A DNA stretch of 64,000 nucleotides from DATLLN01 sp963720885 (GTDB lineage: Bacteria; Actinomycetota; Thermoleophilia; Gaiellales; JAICJC01). A program made the translations under genes and the position numbers. This document shows positions 30,867 to 42,200 of this stretch, piece by piece (position 1 is the stretch's first letter; the number at the start of each line of letters is the position of its first letter). The notes below the pieces were generated by a model, which was given only the letters and a program-made list of their open reading frames with translations, was not told the DNA's origin and did no database searches. The stretch covers positions 434,001 to 498,000 of the forward strand of contig CAVRGW010000005.1 of NCBI GenBank assembly GCA_963720885.1, written 5' to 3'.

Positions 30867-31694
30867 TCAAGCGCCGAGGGTCCGCGTCATCTCCCACTGG
30901 CGGTGCTGGTCGAGCACCCCGCCGGCAGCTTCCAGGAACCCGTGGGCAGTGTCCCACTCCTCGGGCACGAGCGCCGGGATCGCGATCGTCTCGGCGCCCA
31001 GCCCAGCCAGCGCGCGGGTGGCGACGCCGCGGCCGCGCCGGGCCGGGTCGACCGCCAGCGCGTAGAGCCAGAACCGGCTGCCCCGCCGGCGGCCGAACAC
31101 CACCGCGTCGCCGGCCAGCGTGAATGCGGGCAGTCGCTCGAGCGAGGCCGGCAGGAGCTGCCACGGGGGATCGGACCAGCCCCAGGCCTCGAGCAAGCGG
31201 GCCGCCTCCGCCCCCGGCAGCGGGCTGAGCCCGCCGCGCATGCGTGCCCGCAGCCCCACGCGGGGCGGATCGAGCTCGTATCCCAGCAGCAGCCTCCGGC
31301 GGCGGAAGCCGTGGCGGTCGTACAGCGCCAGCGCGGGGTCGTTCCCGTCGAGCACCTCCAGCGAGAGGTCGCGCGCGCCGGCGGCCGTCGCAGCCTCGAC
31401 GGTGGCGTCGAGCACCTCCGCCCCCAGCCCGCGACGGCGGTACGCGGGATCGGTGCCCTCGCCGCGGACGCTCGCCCGGCCGTCGCGCAGCGCGCCCAGG
31501 CAGAAGCTCGCGGGGTGGCCGTCGACGAACGCGGCGAACGACAGGTCGTGGCGGACGCCGGTCTCGGCCATGTACGTGGCCAGGGCGGAGGCGTCCAGCC
31601 GCGCAGGCAGCGCGTAGTCCGAGAACGCCCGGTTGTGCAGGTCTGCGAGCCAGCTCTCGTCGCCCGGCTCGAGCGGACGGAGCTGCGCGGTCAA
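30867..31694 (-). CDS. GNAT acetyltransferase with two GNAT domains
   Basis: The 275-residue protein has an acetyl-CoA motif in the N-terminal half, DPAYRRRGLGAEVLDA near residue 83, and a second, degenerate one, VDPARRGRGVATRALAGL near residue 217. This is the two-domain arrangement of MshD-like enzymes, but the substrate is not evident. The start is a TTG at 31694 overlapping the xerD stop as TTGA, so it is coupled to the recombinase. Confidence 0.8.
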   Translation of the reverse strand: MTAQLRPLEPGDESWLADLHNRAFSDYALPARLDASALATYMAETGVRHDLSFAAFVDGHPASFCLGALRDGRASVRGEGTDPAYRRRGLGAEVLDATVEAATAAGARDLSLEVLDGNDPALALYDRHGFRRRRLLLGYELDPPRVGLRARMRGGLSPLPGAEAARLLEAWGWSDPPWQLLPASLERLPAFTLAGDAVVFGRRRGSRFWLYALAVDPARRGRGVATRALAGLGAETIAIPALVPEEWDTAHGFLEAAGGVLDQHRQWEMTRTLGA

Positions 31695-32572
31695 GCCCGG
31701 GGGTGGGCCCGCTGGTACGCCTCGCGGACGTGCTCAGCGGAGACGTGCGTGTAGACCTGGGTCGTCTCGATCGTGGCGTGCCCGAGCATCTCCTGCACGC
31801 TGCGCAGGTCGCAGCCGCCCTCGATCAGGTGCGTCGCGAACGAGTGGCGAAGCGTGTGCGGCGTGACGATCTTCTGCACCCCGGCCGCGCGCGCGTGCTC
31901 GCGGACGAGCTGGAAGACGGCCTGCCGGGTGATGCCCTGGCCGCGGTGGTTCAGGAACAGGATGTCGCCACGCTGCATGCGCCCGAGATGCGGGCGCCCG
32001 CGCTGCATGTAGACACGGATGGCGTCGATCGCGCGGCCGCCGGTGGGGACGATCCGCTGCCGGGCACCCTTGCCCATGCAGCGAACGAGGCCCTCCTCGA
32101 GGTCGACGTCCGAGACGCGGAGCGCGACCAGCTCGGAGACCCGCAGGCCGGCGCCGTACATCAGCTCGAGCATCGCGCGGTCGCGGAGACCTCGCGGCGA
32201 GCCGTCGGGCTGGGTGACGATGCGGTCGGCCTCCTCCGGCGTCAGCGGCTCCGGAAGCCGGCGGCCGAGCCGGGGAAGCGGCACCCCGCGGCCGGCGTCC
32301 GGCCGTCCGCCCTCGCGGGCGCGGTGCTTCAGGAACGCGCGCACGGCGGCGAGCCGGCGGCGCACGGTGGCGGGTGAGAGCCCGCGATCGCGGAGCGCGA
32401 CGGCGTACTCGTCGAGCACCGAGACATCGACCGTGTCGGGGTCGGCGTGCTCGATGAACATGCCGAGATCGATGAGGTCACGGCGGTAGGCCTCGATCGT
32501 GTGCGGCGACGCGCCACGCTCGAGCTGGAGGCTGGTCAGGAAGTCGTTGAGCTTGGCGTCATACGTCCTCAT
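31691..32572 (-). CDS. xerD: Tyrosine recombinase XerD
   Basis: A 293-residue recombinase for resolving chromosome dimers at dif. The N-terminal SAM-like domain has GASPHTIEAYRRDL. All catalytic residues are visible: Arg in GAGLRVSELVAL, Lys in MGKGARQRIVP, HxxR in TPHTLRHSFATHL, the second His in LGHATIETTQ, and the Tyr in VYTHVS. ATG 32572 fits family length. Upstream GTG codons after an AAGGAG site would add 7-10 residues. It is chromosomal in context; no mobile element is nearby. Confidence 0.92.
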   Translation of the reverse strand: MRTYDAKLNDFLTSLQLERGASPHTIEAYRRDLIDLGMFIEHADPDTVDVSVLDEYAVALRDRGLSPATVRRRLAAVRAFLKHRAREGGRPDAGRGVPLPRLGRRLPEPLTPEEADRIVTQPDGSPRGLRDRAMLELMYGAGLRVSELVALRVSDVDLEEGLVRCMGKGARQRIVPTGGRAIDAIRVYMQRGRPHLGRMQRGDILFLNHRGQGITRQAVFQLVREHARAAGVQKIVTPHTLRHSFATHLIEGGCDLRSVQEMLGHATIETTQVYTHVSAEHVREAYQRAHPRA

Positions 32573-32635
32573 GGCGCCCCCATTCGCCACGGTCGTCACG
32601 ACTCCTTCTCGATTGGGTGGCCGATACTGGACGGC

Positions 32636-33673
32636 ATGCGCCAGCGGCTGACGACGATCCTCGTGCTCGCGCTGGTCGGTGCGCTGGTCGTTGCCGTGGT
32701 GGTCGACACCGAGCGCGGAGGCGGGCAGCACGACCGCCCGGTGCGTGGCCCCGTGCCGCGCGTGGAGCCGCTCGCAGCCGGCGTGCTGGGCGGCAGGCTG
32801 CTCTACGCCGACACCGAGTGCCGAATCGTGCAGGTCGACCTGGCGACGTTGTCCTCGGAGACGCTGACACGGACCGGCGGGCACTGCAGATTCTGGCCCT
32901 CGCCCGACGGGCGCTGGCTGGCGATGCACATCGGCAGGCCGTTCGTGCCGCCCGTTCCGCTCGAGCTGCTCAACCTGCGCACCGGGCGGATCACCCGGCC
33001 ACTGCACCGGCCGGACTTCGCCGTCGCGCCGCCGGCGTGGAGCGCGGATTCGCGGACGCTGGCGGTGTGCGATGCGCGGAATCCCGGCGAGCGACTGGTG
33101 CGGGTCGACGTCGCCAGCGGGCGCGTCAGCCCGGTGCGCCGCGACGCGTGCTTCCCGGCATACGCCGCCGGCAGGCTGGCGTATCGCGAGGTGGGCGGCG
33201 AGGTCGACCTGGCCGGCCGGACGCTCGCCGATGCCGGCACGCTGACGCGGCTGCTCGGTTTCGCCGTCGATCAGATCCCCGGGATCACCGGAGAGGGTTC
33301 GACGCTGGCGGTGCCGACGACCCGCGTGACCGTGCCCGGCGGAGCGCCGCCGCTGACCACCGTCGTGCTCTACGACGGCGGCGAGGGCAGGGTCAGCCAG
33401 GTCTGGCAGTCGGGCGTGATCGCCCAGGAGGTGAACCTGCTCGACGATGGGCGGATCGTGGCCGCCCGTGCGGACGACCGGTTGGTCATCCGCACCCTCA
33501 GCGGCCGCCGGCTGAGCAGCGCGGGCGACCTGCCGATCGTCGCCGCGGCCGCGTCGCCAGACGGGCGGACGCTGGCCCTGGCGACACCGGGGCGGCTGGT
33601 CCTCGCCGATGCCGAGACCGGCGCCGCGCGCTTCAGCCTGCCGATCGCCACGACCTGGGTCGCCTGGCGCTGA
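32636..33673 (+). CDS. Membrane-anchored beta-propeller protein (WD40/TolB-like)
   Basis: The 345-residue protein has an N-terminal signal anchor (LTTILVLALVGALVVAVVV). Repeated blade motifs follow, such as FWPSPDGRWLAMH, WSADSRTLAVCDA, EGSTLAVPT and SPDGRTLALATPG, each a TolB-like blade. It probably lies outside the membrane and binds a protein or wall partner; no specific function is recognised. ATG 32636 follows GATACT with a 7-nt gap. It is divergent from xerD. Confidence 0.7.
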   Translation: MRQRLTTILVLALVGALVVAVVVDTERGGGQHDRPVRGPVPRVEPLAAGVLGGRLLYADTECRIVQVDLATLSSETLTRTGGHCRFWPSPDGRWLAMHIGRPFVPPVPLELLNLRTGRITRPLHRPDFAVAPPAWSADSRTLAVCDARNPGERLVRVDVASGRVSPVRRDACFPAYAAGRLAYREVGGEVDLAGRTLADAGTLTRLLGFAVDQIPGITGEGSTLAVPTTRVTVPGGAPPLTTVVLYDGGEGRVSQVWQSGVIAQEVNLLDDGRIVAARADDRLVIRTLSGRRLSSAGDLPIVAAAASPDGRTLALATPGRLVLADAETGAARFSLPIATTWVAWR

Positions 33674-33701
33674 TCGGGTCAGCCCGGGCGTGCCGTGCCC
33701 G

Positions 33702-34820
33702 CTAGACCAGCGCGCCGATCTCGGTGAGCGGCGTGTAGGGCATGCCGACCGCCTCGGCGACCGGCTCGTAGGTGACCTTGCCGTCGGCGACGTTGACGCC
33801 CTTGGCGAGTGCCGCGTCCTCGGCCACGGCGCGCTCCACGCCCTTGTCGGCGATCGCCTCGACGTACGGCAGCGTGACGTTCGTCAGCGCCCCGGTCGAG
33901 GTGATCGGGACCGCGCCCGGCATGTTCGCGACGCAGTAGTGGAGCACGTTGTCGACCACGTACGTCGGATCCGTGTGCGTCGTCGGCCGTGAGGTCTCGA
34001 AGCAGCCGCCCTGGTCGATCGCGACGTCCACCATGACAGAGCCGGCCTTCATCATCCCGAGCATCTCGCGGGTGATCAGATGCGGCGCCTTGGCACCGGG
34101 AATCAGCACACCGCCGATCACCAGGTCGGCCTCGGGCAGCGCCTCCTCGATCGCCTGGCGCGACGACATCGTCAGCAGCACGGTCCGGCCGAGGCTGACG
34201 TCCAGCTCGCGCATCCGGTCGACGCTGCGCTCGAAGATCGTCACGTTGGCCTGCATGCCCTGGGCGATCAGCGCGGCGTTGTAGCCGACGATCCCGCCGC
34301 CGAACACGAGCACGTTCGCCGGCAGCACGCCGGGAACGCCGCCCATCAGGCGGCCGCGGCCGCCGAACGGCTTCATCAGGTAGTACGCGCCGACCTGCGC
34401 CGACAGGCGTCCGGCGACCTCGCTCATCGGCGCCAGCAGCGGCAGCCGGCGATCGGCGGTCTCGACCGTCTCGTAGGCGATGCACACGGCGCCGCCCTCG
34501 GCGAGGCCGTGCGTCAGCTCCGGCGCCGCCGCCAAATGCAGGTACGTGAACAGGATCTGGCCTCGCGAGAGCTTCTGCCACTCGCCGTCCAGCGGCTCCT
34601 TGACCTTCAGCACCATCTCCGACTCGCCCCACACGGTGTCGACGTCGACGATCGACGCGCCGGCCGCCCGGTAGTCGTCGTCCGACATGGCGCTGCCCTC
34701 CCCCGCGCCGGTCTCGACCTGGACATCGTGACCGTGCAGGCGCAGCTCGCGGACGCCCGCGGTCGTCAACGCGACGCGGTACTCGTCCTTCTTGATCTCC
34801 TTCGCCACACCGATCTTCAT
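33702..34820 (-). CDS. ald: Alanine dehydrogenase
   Basis: A 372-residue NAD-dependent enzyme converting L-alanine to pyruvate and ammonia, and the reverse. Substrate-site Lys (VLKVKEPL, near residue 74) and His (FTYLHLAAAPE, near 95) are present. The NAD site is VFGGGIVGYNAALIA near residue 172. A good AAGGTGGG ribosome site precedes ATG 34820, unlike the leaderless genes. The downstream intergenic (33674-33701) is short. Confidence 0.95.
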   Translation of the reverse strand: MKIGVAKEIKKDEYRVALTTAGVRELRLHGHDVQVETGAGEGSAMSDDDYRAAGASIVDVDTVWGESEMVLKVKEPLDGEWQKLSRGQILFTYLHLAAAPELTHGLAEGGAVCIAYETVETADRRLPLLAPMSEVAGRLSAQVGAYYLMKPFGGRGRLMGGVPGVLPANVLVFGGGIVGYNAALIAQGMQANVTIFERSVDRMRELDVSLGRTVLLTMSSRQAIEEALPEADLVIGGVLIPGAKAPHLITREMLGMMKAGSVMVDVAIDQGGCFETSRPTTHTDPTYVVDNVLHYCVANMPGAVPITSTGALTNVTLPYVEAIADKGVERAVAEDAALAKGVNVADGKVTYEPVAEAVGMPYTPLTEIGALV

Positions 34821-34870
34821 TCGCCCACCTTCGCTACGGGAACCCGGGAACTCGCAGCGATTCTACGGCT

Positions 34871-35995
34871 TCAGGCGCGATTCGACGAAAGATCGATCAG
34901 CGACCGCGTGACGCCCGTCATCAGATCGATGTCGTCGACGGCGATGTGCTCGTCCGGCGTGTGGATCTCGGCCATGCCGTTGCACACGTTTACACAGGTG
35001 ACACCGGCGGCGTTGAACACATTGGCGTCGGCGCCGCCGCCAGACTCGATGAAGGCCGGCTCGGTACCGTTGGCGCGTAGTGCGGAGGACATCAGCTTGA
35101 CGGCCTTCGACGACGGGCTCAGCCGGTAGCCGACGTACTCGCTGCGGAGCGAGATCTCCGCCTCGCAGCCCGTGGCGTTCGCCGCGCGGTTCGCAGCGTC
35201 GACGATGCGCGCGGACACCTCCTCGAGCCGGTCGCGATCGCGGCTGCGCGCCTCCGCCCGGAACACGCACCGCGGCGGGACGATGTTGCCGGCGAGGCCG
35301 CCCTCGATCAGCCCCACGTTCGCCGTCGTCTCGGCGTCGATCCGTCCGAGCGGCATCTCGGCGATGGCCCGCGCGGCAGCCAGGATCGCGCTCCTGCCGT
35401 CCTCGGGCGCGATGCCCGAGTGCGCGGCCCGGCCGGCGAACGCGATCGTGAAGCTCTGCTGCCATGGCGCCGCCAGCACGATGTTGCCGATGGGGGCGGC
35501 GTGGTCGTAGCAGTAGCCGAACCGCGCGTGCAGGCGGCCGGTGTCGAACTCCTTGGCGCCAAGCAGCCCGACCTCCTCCATCGGCGTCAGCACCAGCTCG
35601 ACGCCGGCGTGCGGCCGGCCCTCGCGGACGAGGTCGCGCACCGCGCACAGCATCGCGGCGACGGCCGCCTTGTTGTCGGCGCCGAGGATCGTCGGCTGGG
35701 CGTTCACCACGCGGCCGTCCTCGATCACCGGCTCGATCGCCGCCGTCGGCGGCACGGTGTCGAGGTGGGCGTTCAGGAACAGCGCGTCGCCCTCGGCGGT
35801 GGGCTCGACCCGGCAGTAGACGTTGCCGATCTCCGAGCCGATCGCCTCGCCCGCGCCGTCCTCGTCCGCCGCCAGCCCGAGCTCGCCGAGGAAGCCGATC
35901 GCCAGATCGGCCACGCCTCGCTCCTGGCCAGGCGGGCTGGACACCGCGGCCAGGCGCATGAACAGGTCGAGCGGCGAGAGGTCGGCGAGCGCCAT
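34871..35995 (-). CDS. M20 family peptidase (PepT-like tripeptidase)
   Basis: A 374-residue cocatalytic zinc aminopeptidase. Metal ligands are NAHLDTVPP (near residue 76), GADNKAAVAAML (near 107) and the glutamate pair in PMEEVGLLGA (near 138). The dimerisation lid region has HSGIAPEDG. It is closest in pattern to peptidase T-like proteins that cut tripeptides. ATG 35995 overlaps the M32 stop as TGATG, making a two-peptidase operon. Confidence 0.87.
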   Translation of the reverse strand: MALADLSPLDLFMRLAAVSSPPGQERGVADLAIGFLGELGLAADEDGAGEAIGSEIGNVYCRVEPTAEGDALFLNAHLDTVPPTAAIEPVIEDGRVVNAQPTILGADNKAAVAAMLCAVRDLVREGRPHAGVELVLTPMEEVGLLGAKEFDTGRLHARFGYCYDHAAPIGNIVLAAPWQQSFTIAFAGRAAHSGIAPEDGRSAILAAARAIAEMPLGRIDAETTANVGLIEGGLAGNIVPPRCVFRAEARSRDRDRLEEVSARIVDAANRAANATGCEAEISLRSEYVGYRLSPSSKAVKLMSSALRANGTEPAFIESGGGADANVFNAAGVTCVNVCNGMAEIHTPDEHIAVDDIDLMTGVTRSLIDLSSNRA

Positions 35996-37494
35996 CAGCC
36001 CAGGTCGTACAGCGGGCCGCGCCGCGCGCGCAGGTAGCGGATCAGCGGCTGCACCTCGAGGCCGCGGCCGGTCGCCCGGCGCACGGTGGCCTCGGACTCC
36101 TCGAGGTAGCCGCGCCGGTGAACGTGCTCGCGCATCCAGCCGAGCACCACGCCCAGGTCGCCCGCAGCGATCCGCTGCTCGACGTCCGGGTGGTCGGCCT
36201 CCAGCGCCTCCCACAGCACCGCCGAGTACAGGTTGCCCAGCGAGTACGACGGGAAGTACCCGATCGACCCGGACGACCAGTGGATGTCCTGCATCACGCC
36301 GTTGGCGTCGGTGTCGGGCCGTATGCCCAGCAGATCCTCGTACGCGTCGTTCCAGGCGGCCGGCAGGTCGGCGGCCGACAGCTCGCCGCGCATCACCGCC
36401 AGCTCCATCCTGAACCGCACCGCGATGTGCAGGTTGTAGGTCACCTCGTCCGCCTCGACCCGGATCAGCGACGGCGCCACTCGGTTGACGTGGCGGTACA
36501 CGTCGTCGACATCCACGCCGGCCATCGCCTCGGGGAACGCCTCGCGCATCAGCGGGGTGTATCGCTCCCAGAACGCCCGGCTGCGGCCGACGATGTTCTC
36601 CCACAGTCGGGACTGCGACTCGTGAATGCCGTGCGACGGCGCCTCGGCAACCGGCGTGTCCTCGTACGCCGGGTCGAACCCCTGCTCGTACAGGCCGTGG
36701 CCGCACTCGTGGATGGTGGCGAACAGTCCGCTGAACGGGTCGAGCTCGTCGATCCGCGTCGTCAACCGGACGTCACGCAGCGCCGCCGACGAGCTGAACG
36801 GGTGCGCCGACACATCCTGCCGTCCGGCGTCCAGGTCGAAGCCGAGGTCGCGGAGCACCTCGATCGTGAAAGCCCACTGGGCATCGGCGGGAAACGAGCG
36901 TCCCTCGAAAGGCGCTGGCGGCAGCTGCCTGGCCGCCTGGATCTCACCCAGCAGCCTGAGGGTCTCGTCCCGCAGCTCGCCGAGCAGCGGCTCCAGCCGC
37001 GCGGCCGTCATCTCCGGCTCGAACTCGTCGAGCAGCGCGTCGTACGCCTCGCCGTCGTAGCCGACCAGCTCGGCCTCCTCGCGCTTCAGCTCGATGATCT
37101 CCTCGAGCGAGGGCAGGAACGCCGCGAAGTCGTTCTCCCTGCGGGCGGCGCGCCAGATGGTCGATCCGCGGCTCTCGGCGAACGCCATCCGCTGCGCGAA
37201 CTCGACCGGCAGCTTGATCGCGCGCTGATGCCGGCGCCGCGTGTTGCGCACCATGGCCGCGCGGGCCGGATCCGGATCGTTCGCCAGCTCCTCGAGCAGC
37301 TCACCCAGCCGCGGGTCGGCGATCCGTTCGTGGTAGATGCCGCGCATCGTCGCCTGCTGACGCGCCCGCGCCTCCGCCCCGCGGAGCGGCATCTTCGCCT
37401 CCTTGTCCCAGCCGAGCAGCTCACGGACGTGCGCGAGGTCGGCGAGCTCGCGCATCCGCGTGTCCAGCGCAGCCCAGGAGTCGACGTCGATCAT
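35995..37494 (-). CDS. M32 carboxypeptidase (Taq type)
   Basis: A 499-residue metallo-carboxypeptidase. The zinc motif HECGH lies in FATIHECGHGLYEQG near residue 268. The second ligand region HESQSRLWEN and the C-terminal GYFPSYSLGN, both conserved in M32, follow. Length is normal. ATG 37494 lies 9 nt from TAGCCT. It is coupled to the M20 peptidase downstream, suggesting joint breakdown of peptides. Confidence 0.94.
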   Translation of the reverse strand: MIDVDSWAALDTRMRELADLAHVRELLGWDKEAKMPLRGAEARARQQATMRGIYHERIADPRLGELLEELANDPDPARAAMVRNTRRRHQRAIKLPVEFAQRMAFAESRGSTIWRAARRENDFAAFLPSLEEIIELKREEAELVGYDGEAYDALLDEFEPEMTAARLEPLLGELRDETLRLLGEIQAARQLPPAPFEGRSFPADAQWAFTIEVLRDLGFDLDAGRQDVSAHPFSSSAALRDVRLTTRIDELDPFSGLFATIHECGHGLYEQGFDPAYEDTPVAEAPSHGIHESQSRLWENIVGRSRAFWERYTPLMREAFPEAMAGVDVDDVYRHVNRVAPSLIRVEADEVTYNLHIAVRFRMELAVMRGELSAADLPAAWNDAYEDLLGIRPDTDANGVMQDIHWSSGSIGYFPSYSLGNLYSAVLWEALEADHPDVEQRIAAGDLGVVLGWMREHVHRRGYLEESEATVRRATGRGLEVQPLIRYLRARRGPLYDLG

Positions 37495-37523
37495 CCGTTG
37501 TGGAGGCTACCGCAGCGCCGGCG

Positions 37524-39170
<1,647 letters not shown>

Positions 39171-39289
39171 GTGCGACCCACCTTTCCCGGAGAGATCCAC
39201 CGTACCCGGGAAGACATCATAGGCCACAGGCGGGACGGAATGAAACACTGGTGCCTAGTGTGACAACGGTGTGGCGGTAAACTCGCGCA

Positions 39290-42200
39290 ATGCCGGCCTG
39301 CCAGGTGTGTGGCGTCGAGCACGACGCCGGGGCGCGATTCTGCAGCGCGTGCGGCGCGCCGACCTTCCAGGTCTGCGCCGTCTGCGGCGCCGAGTCACCG
39401 GCGGCTGCGAGCTTCTGCCCAGCATGCGGCACGGGGCTTCGGGACGGCGCCCGGCGGGGCGAGCCCGTCGCGGCAGCCGACGAGCGCCGGGTGGTGACGA
39501 TCCTGTTCGCCGACCTGGCCGGCTCGACCGCGCTGGGCGAGCAGCTCGACCCCGAGGACGTCCGCGACGTGCAGGGGAGACTGTTCGAGGCCGTCGACGC
39601 CGAGGTCACCCGGTTCGGCGGGGTCAGCGAGAAGTTCGCCGGCGACGCGGTGATGGCCGTGTTCGGGATCCCCCAGGCACACGAGGACGATGCCGAGCGC
39701 GCCGTGCTCGCGGCACTGGCCACCCAGCGCCGGTTCCCCGACCTGGCCGAGCGCGTCCGCAGGCTGCACGGCAGCGAGGTCGCCCTGCGGATCGGCGTCA
39801 ACACCGGTGAGGTGGTCACCGGCCGCGACTCCGCAGCCCGCGGCGAGATGATGGTGTCCGGCGACGCCGTCAACGTCGCCGCCCGGCTGCAGCAGCACGC
39901 CCAGCCGGGCGCCGTGCTGGTCGGCGAGCGGACGATGAGCGCCAGCCGCGGCGCCATCGGCTACGGCCCGCGCACGGAACTGCGCGCCAAGGGCAAGAGC
40001 GCGCCGCTGCCGGCGTGGCCGGCGCAGGGAGCGCTTGACCGGCCCCGCCGCCGGGGGATCGAGGGTCTGCGGGCGCCGATGGTCGGCCGCGATCAGGAGC
40101 TGGCGCTGCTGATCACGCTGGCAGGCCGTGTCGCCGAGGAGCGGGCGCCGCAGGTGGTCACCCTGCTGGGCGTCGCCGGTGTCGGCAAGACCCGCCTCCT
40201 CGACGAGCTGGCCGGCCATGTCTCCGCGCGGGTGCTCCGCGGCCGCTGCATCCCCTACGGGGAGGGCGTTGCCTACTGGCCGCTGGCTGAGGTGGTCAAG
40301 GCCGAGGCCGGCATCCTCGACAGCGACTCGGCAGCGGAGTCGCTGGAGAAGCTGCGGGCGGCGTTCGGCGCGGGCTCGGAGAGCGCCGTGCAGGCGGCCG
40401 CGTGGACGATCGGCCTGGACACCGGCAGCATCGAGGTGGAGTCCGATGTCGTCCGCCGCCGCCTCCACGACCACTGGACGCGCTACCTGGCGACCGCAGC
40501 TGCAGCCGGCCCAGTGCTGCTGGTGATCGAGGACATCCACTGGGCGTCCACCGAGATGCTCGACCTGATCGAACGCCTGGCCACGCGCCTGGAGGACGCG
40601 CCCGTGATGATCCTCTGCTCGTCGCGGCCGGAGCTGCTGGAGTCGCGCCGTTCCTGGGGCGCGGGGATGCCCAACGCGACGACGGTCAGCCTGACGCCGC
40701 TGCGCGCCGAGCAGGCCCGGCTGCTGCTGGCGGAGCTGCTGGAGCTGGGCCGGATGCCCGACGACGCGCTGGAGCGGATCCTCGCCCGGGCCGAGGGCAA
40801 CCCCTTCTACATCGAGGAGATCCTGCGGATGCTGATCGACCGCGGCGCGATCGAGCGCGCCGGATCGGGCTGGCGGTCGACCGACCTGCTGGCCGACATG
40901 CCGATCCCCGACTCGGTGCACGGCGTGATCGCCGCCCGGATCGACCTGCTCGACGCGCCTTCCCGCGACGCGCTGCGGCGCTGCTCCGTGATCGGACGCA
41001 CGTTCTGGCCGGACGCGGTCGGTGTCTCCCCCGACCTGGTCTCGGGCATCGGCGGCGGGCTGGTCGCCGAGAACGCGGAGTCGGCGATGGGCGCGATGCG
41101 CGAGTTCAGCTACCGGCACGCCCTCACCCGGGACGTGGCGTACAGCTCGCTCTCCCGTCCCGAGCGGCGCGACCTGCACGTGCAGGTCGCCGACTGGATC
41201 GTGCGGCTGTCGGCGGACCAGGGCCGCGAGGACTCGGAGCTGATCGCCGACCACCTCATCCGCGCCATCGAGAACGGCGCCGACGATCCCTTGCTGTTTC
41301 GGCGGGCGGTGGACGCGCAGCGCCGTGCCGGGCAGGCCGCGCTCGCCCGTGGCGCGGCCCAGTCGGCGCTGCCGATGCTGATGCGCGCTCACGAGCTGTC
41401 CGACGATCCCGCCGAACGACGGAGGATCGACCTGCTGATCGCGGAGGCGGCGGTGCATGCCAGTGCGGGCGAGCTGGTGCAGGAACGGCTGCAGCCGCTG
41501 CTCGAGCAGGCCGAACGCGACGCCGACGATGGGCTGCTGGCCGACGTGCTGCCGCTGCTGTCGCGCGCGCACTGGATCCTGGGCGACTACGACCGAGCCG
41601 CCGAGACCGCGGCGCGGGCGGTCGCCGTGCTGGGTGAAGGCGCCGACGACGCCCAGCGTGCGCATGCCGTGGCCCGCCACGCCCAGATCCAGATGCTGCG
41701 GTCGATCCCGGAGGCCGAGCAGAACGCGGAGATCGCGCTCGAGTTGGCCAGACGCGTCGGTGACCGCGGGCTCGAGGCGAACACGATCACGACACTGCTC
41801 ACCATCCGCGGCCAGGCCGGCGTGCCGATCGGTACCGACGTGTTCCACGCCGCGCTGGATGCAGCGACGGAGTCGGGCAACGCGGATGAGATCCCGCGGG
41901 CGCTCGTCAACTACGTGTGGATCGCCCAGGCGGACATCCCGATCGGCGAGCTCGAGGAGATCTTCCGGATCGGCGAGGCGGCCGCCGATGCCGTCGAGGC
42001 CGGCGATCGCTTCCTCTCCTACGTCACCTTCACCCGCTGCCTGTACATCCTGGTGCCGACCGGCCGCTGGGACGAGGTCGACGACGCGTTCCGGCGCTGG
42101 CCGCACCCGGAGACCAACCCCCTGATGCTCTCGCACTGGCTTGCTGTGGAGCTCGCCATCCGCCGCGGCCAGCTGCACCAGGCCGACCGGCTGCTGCCGG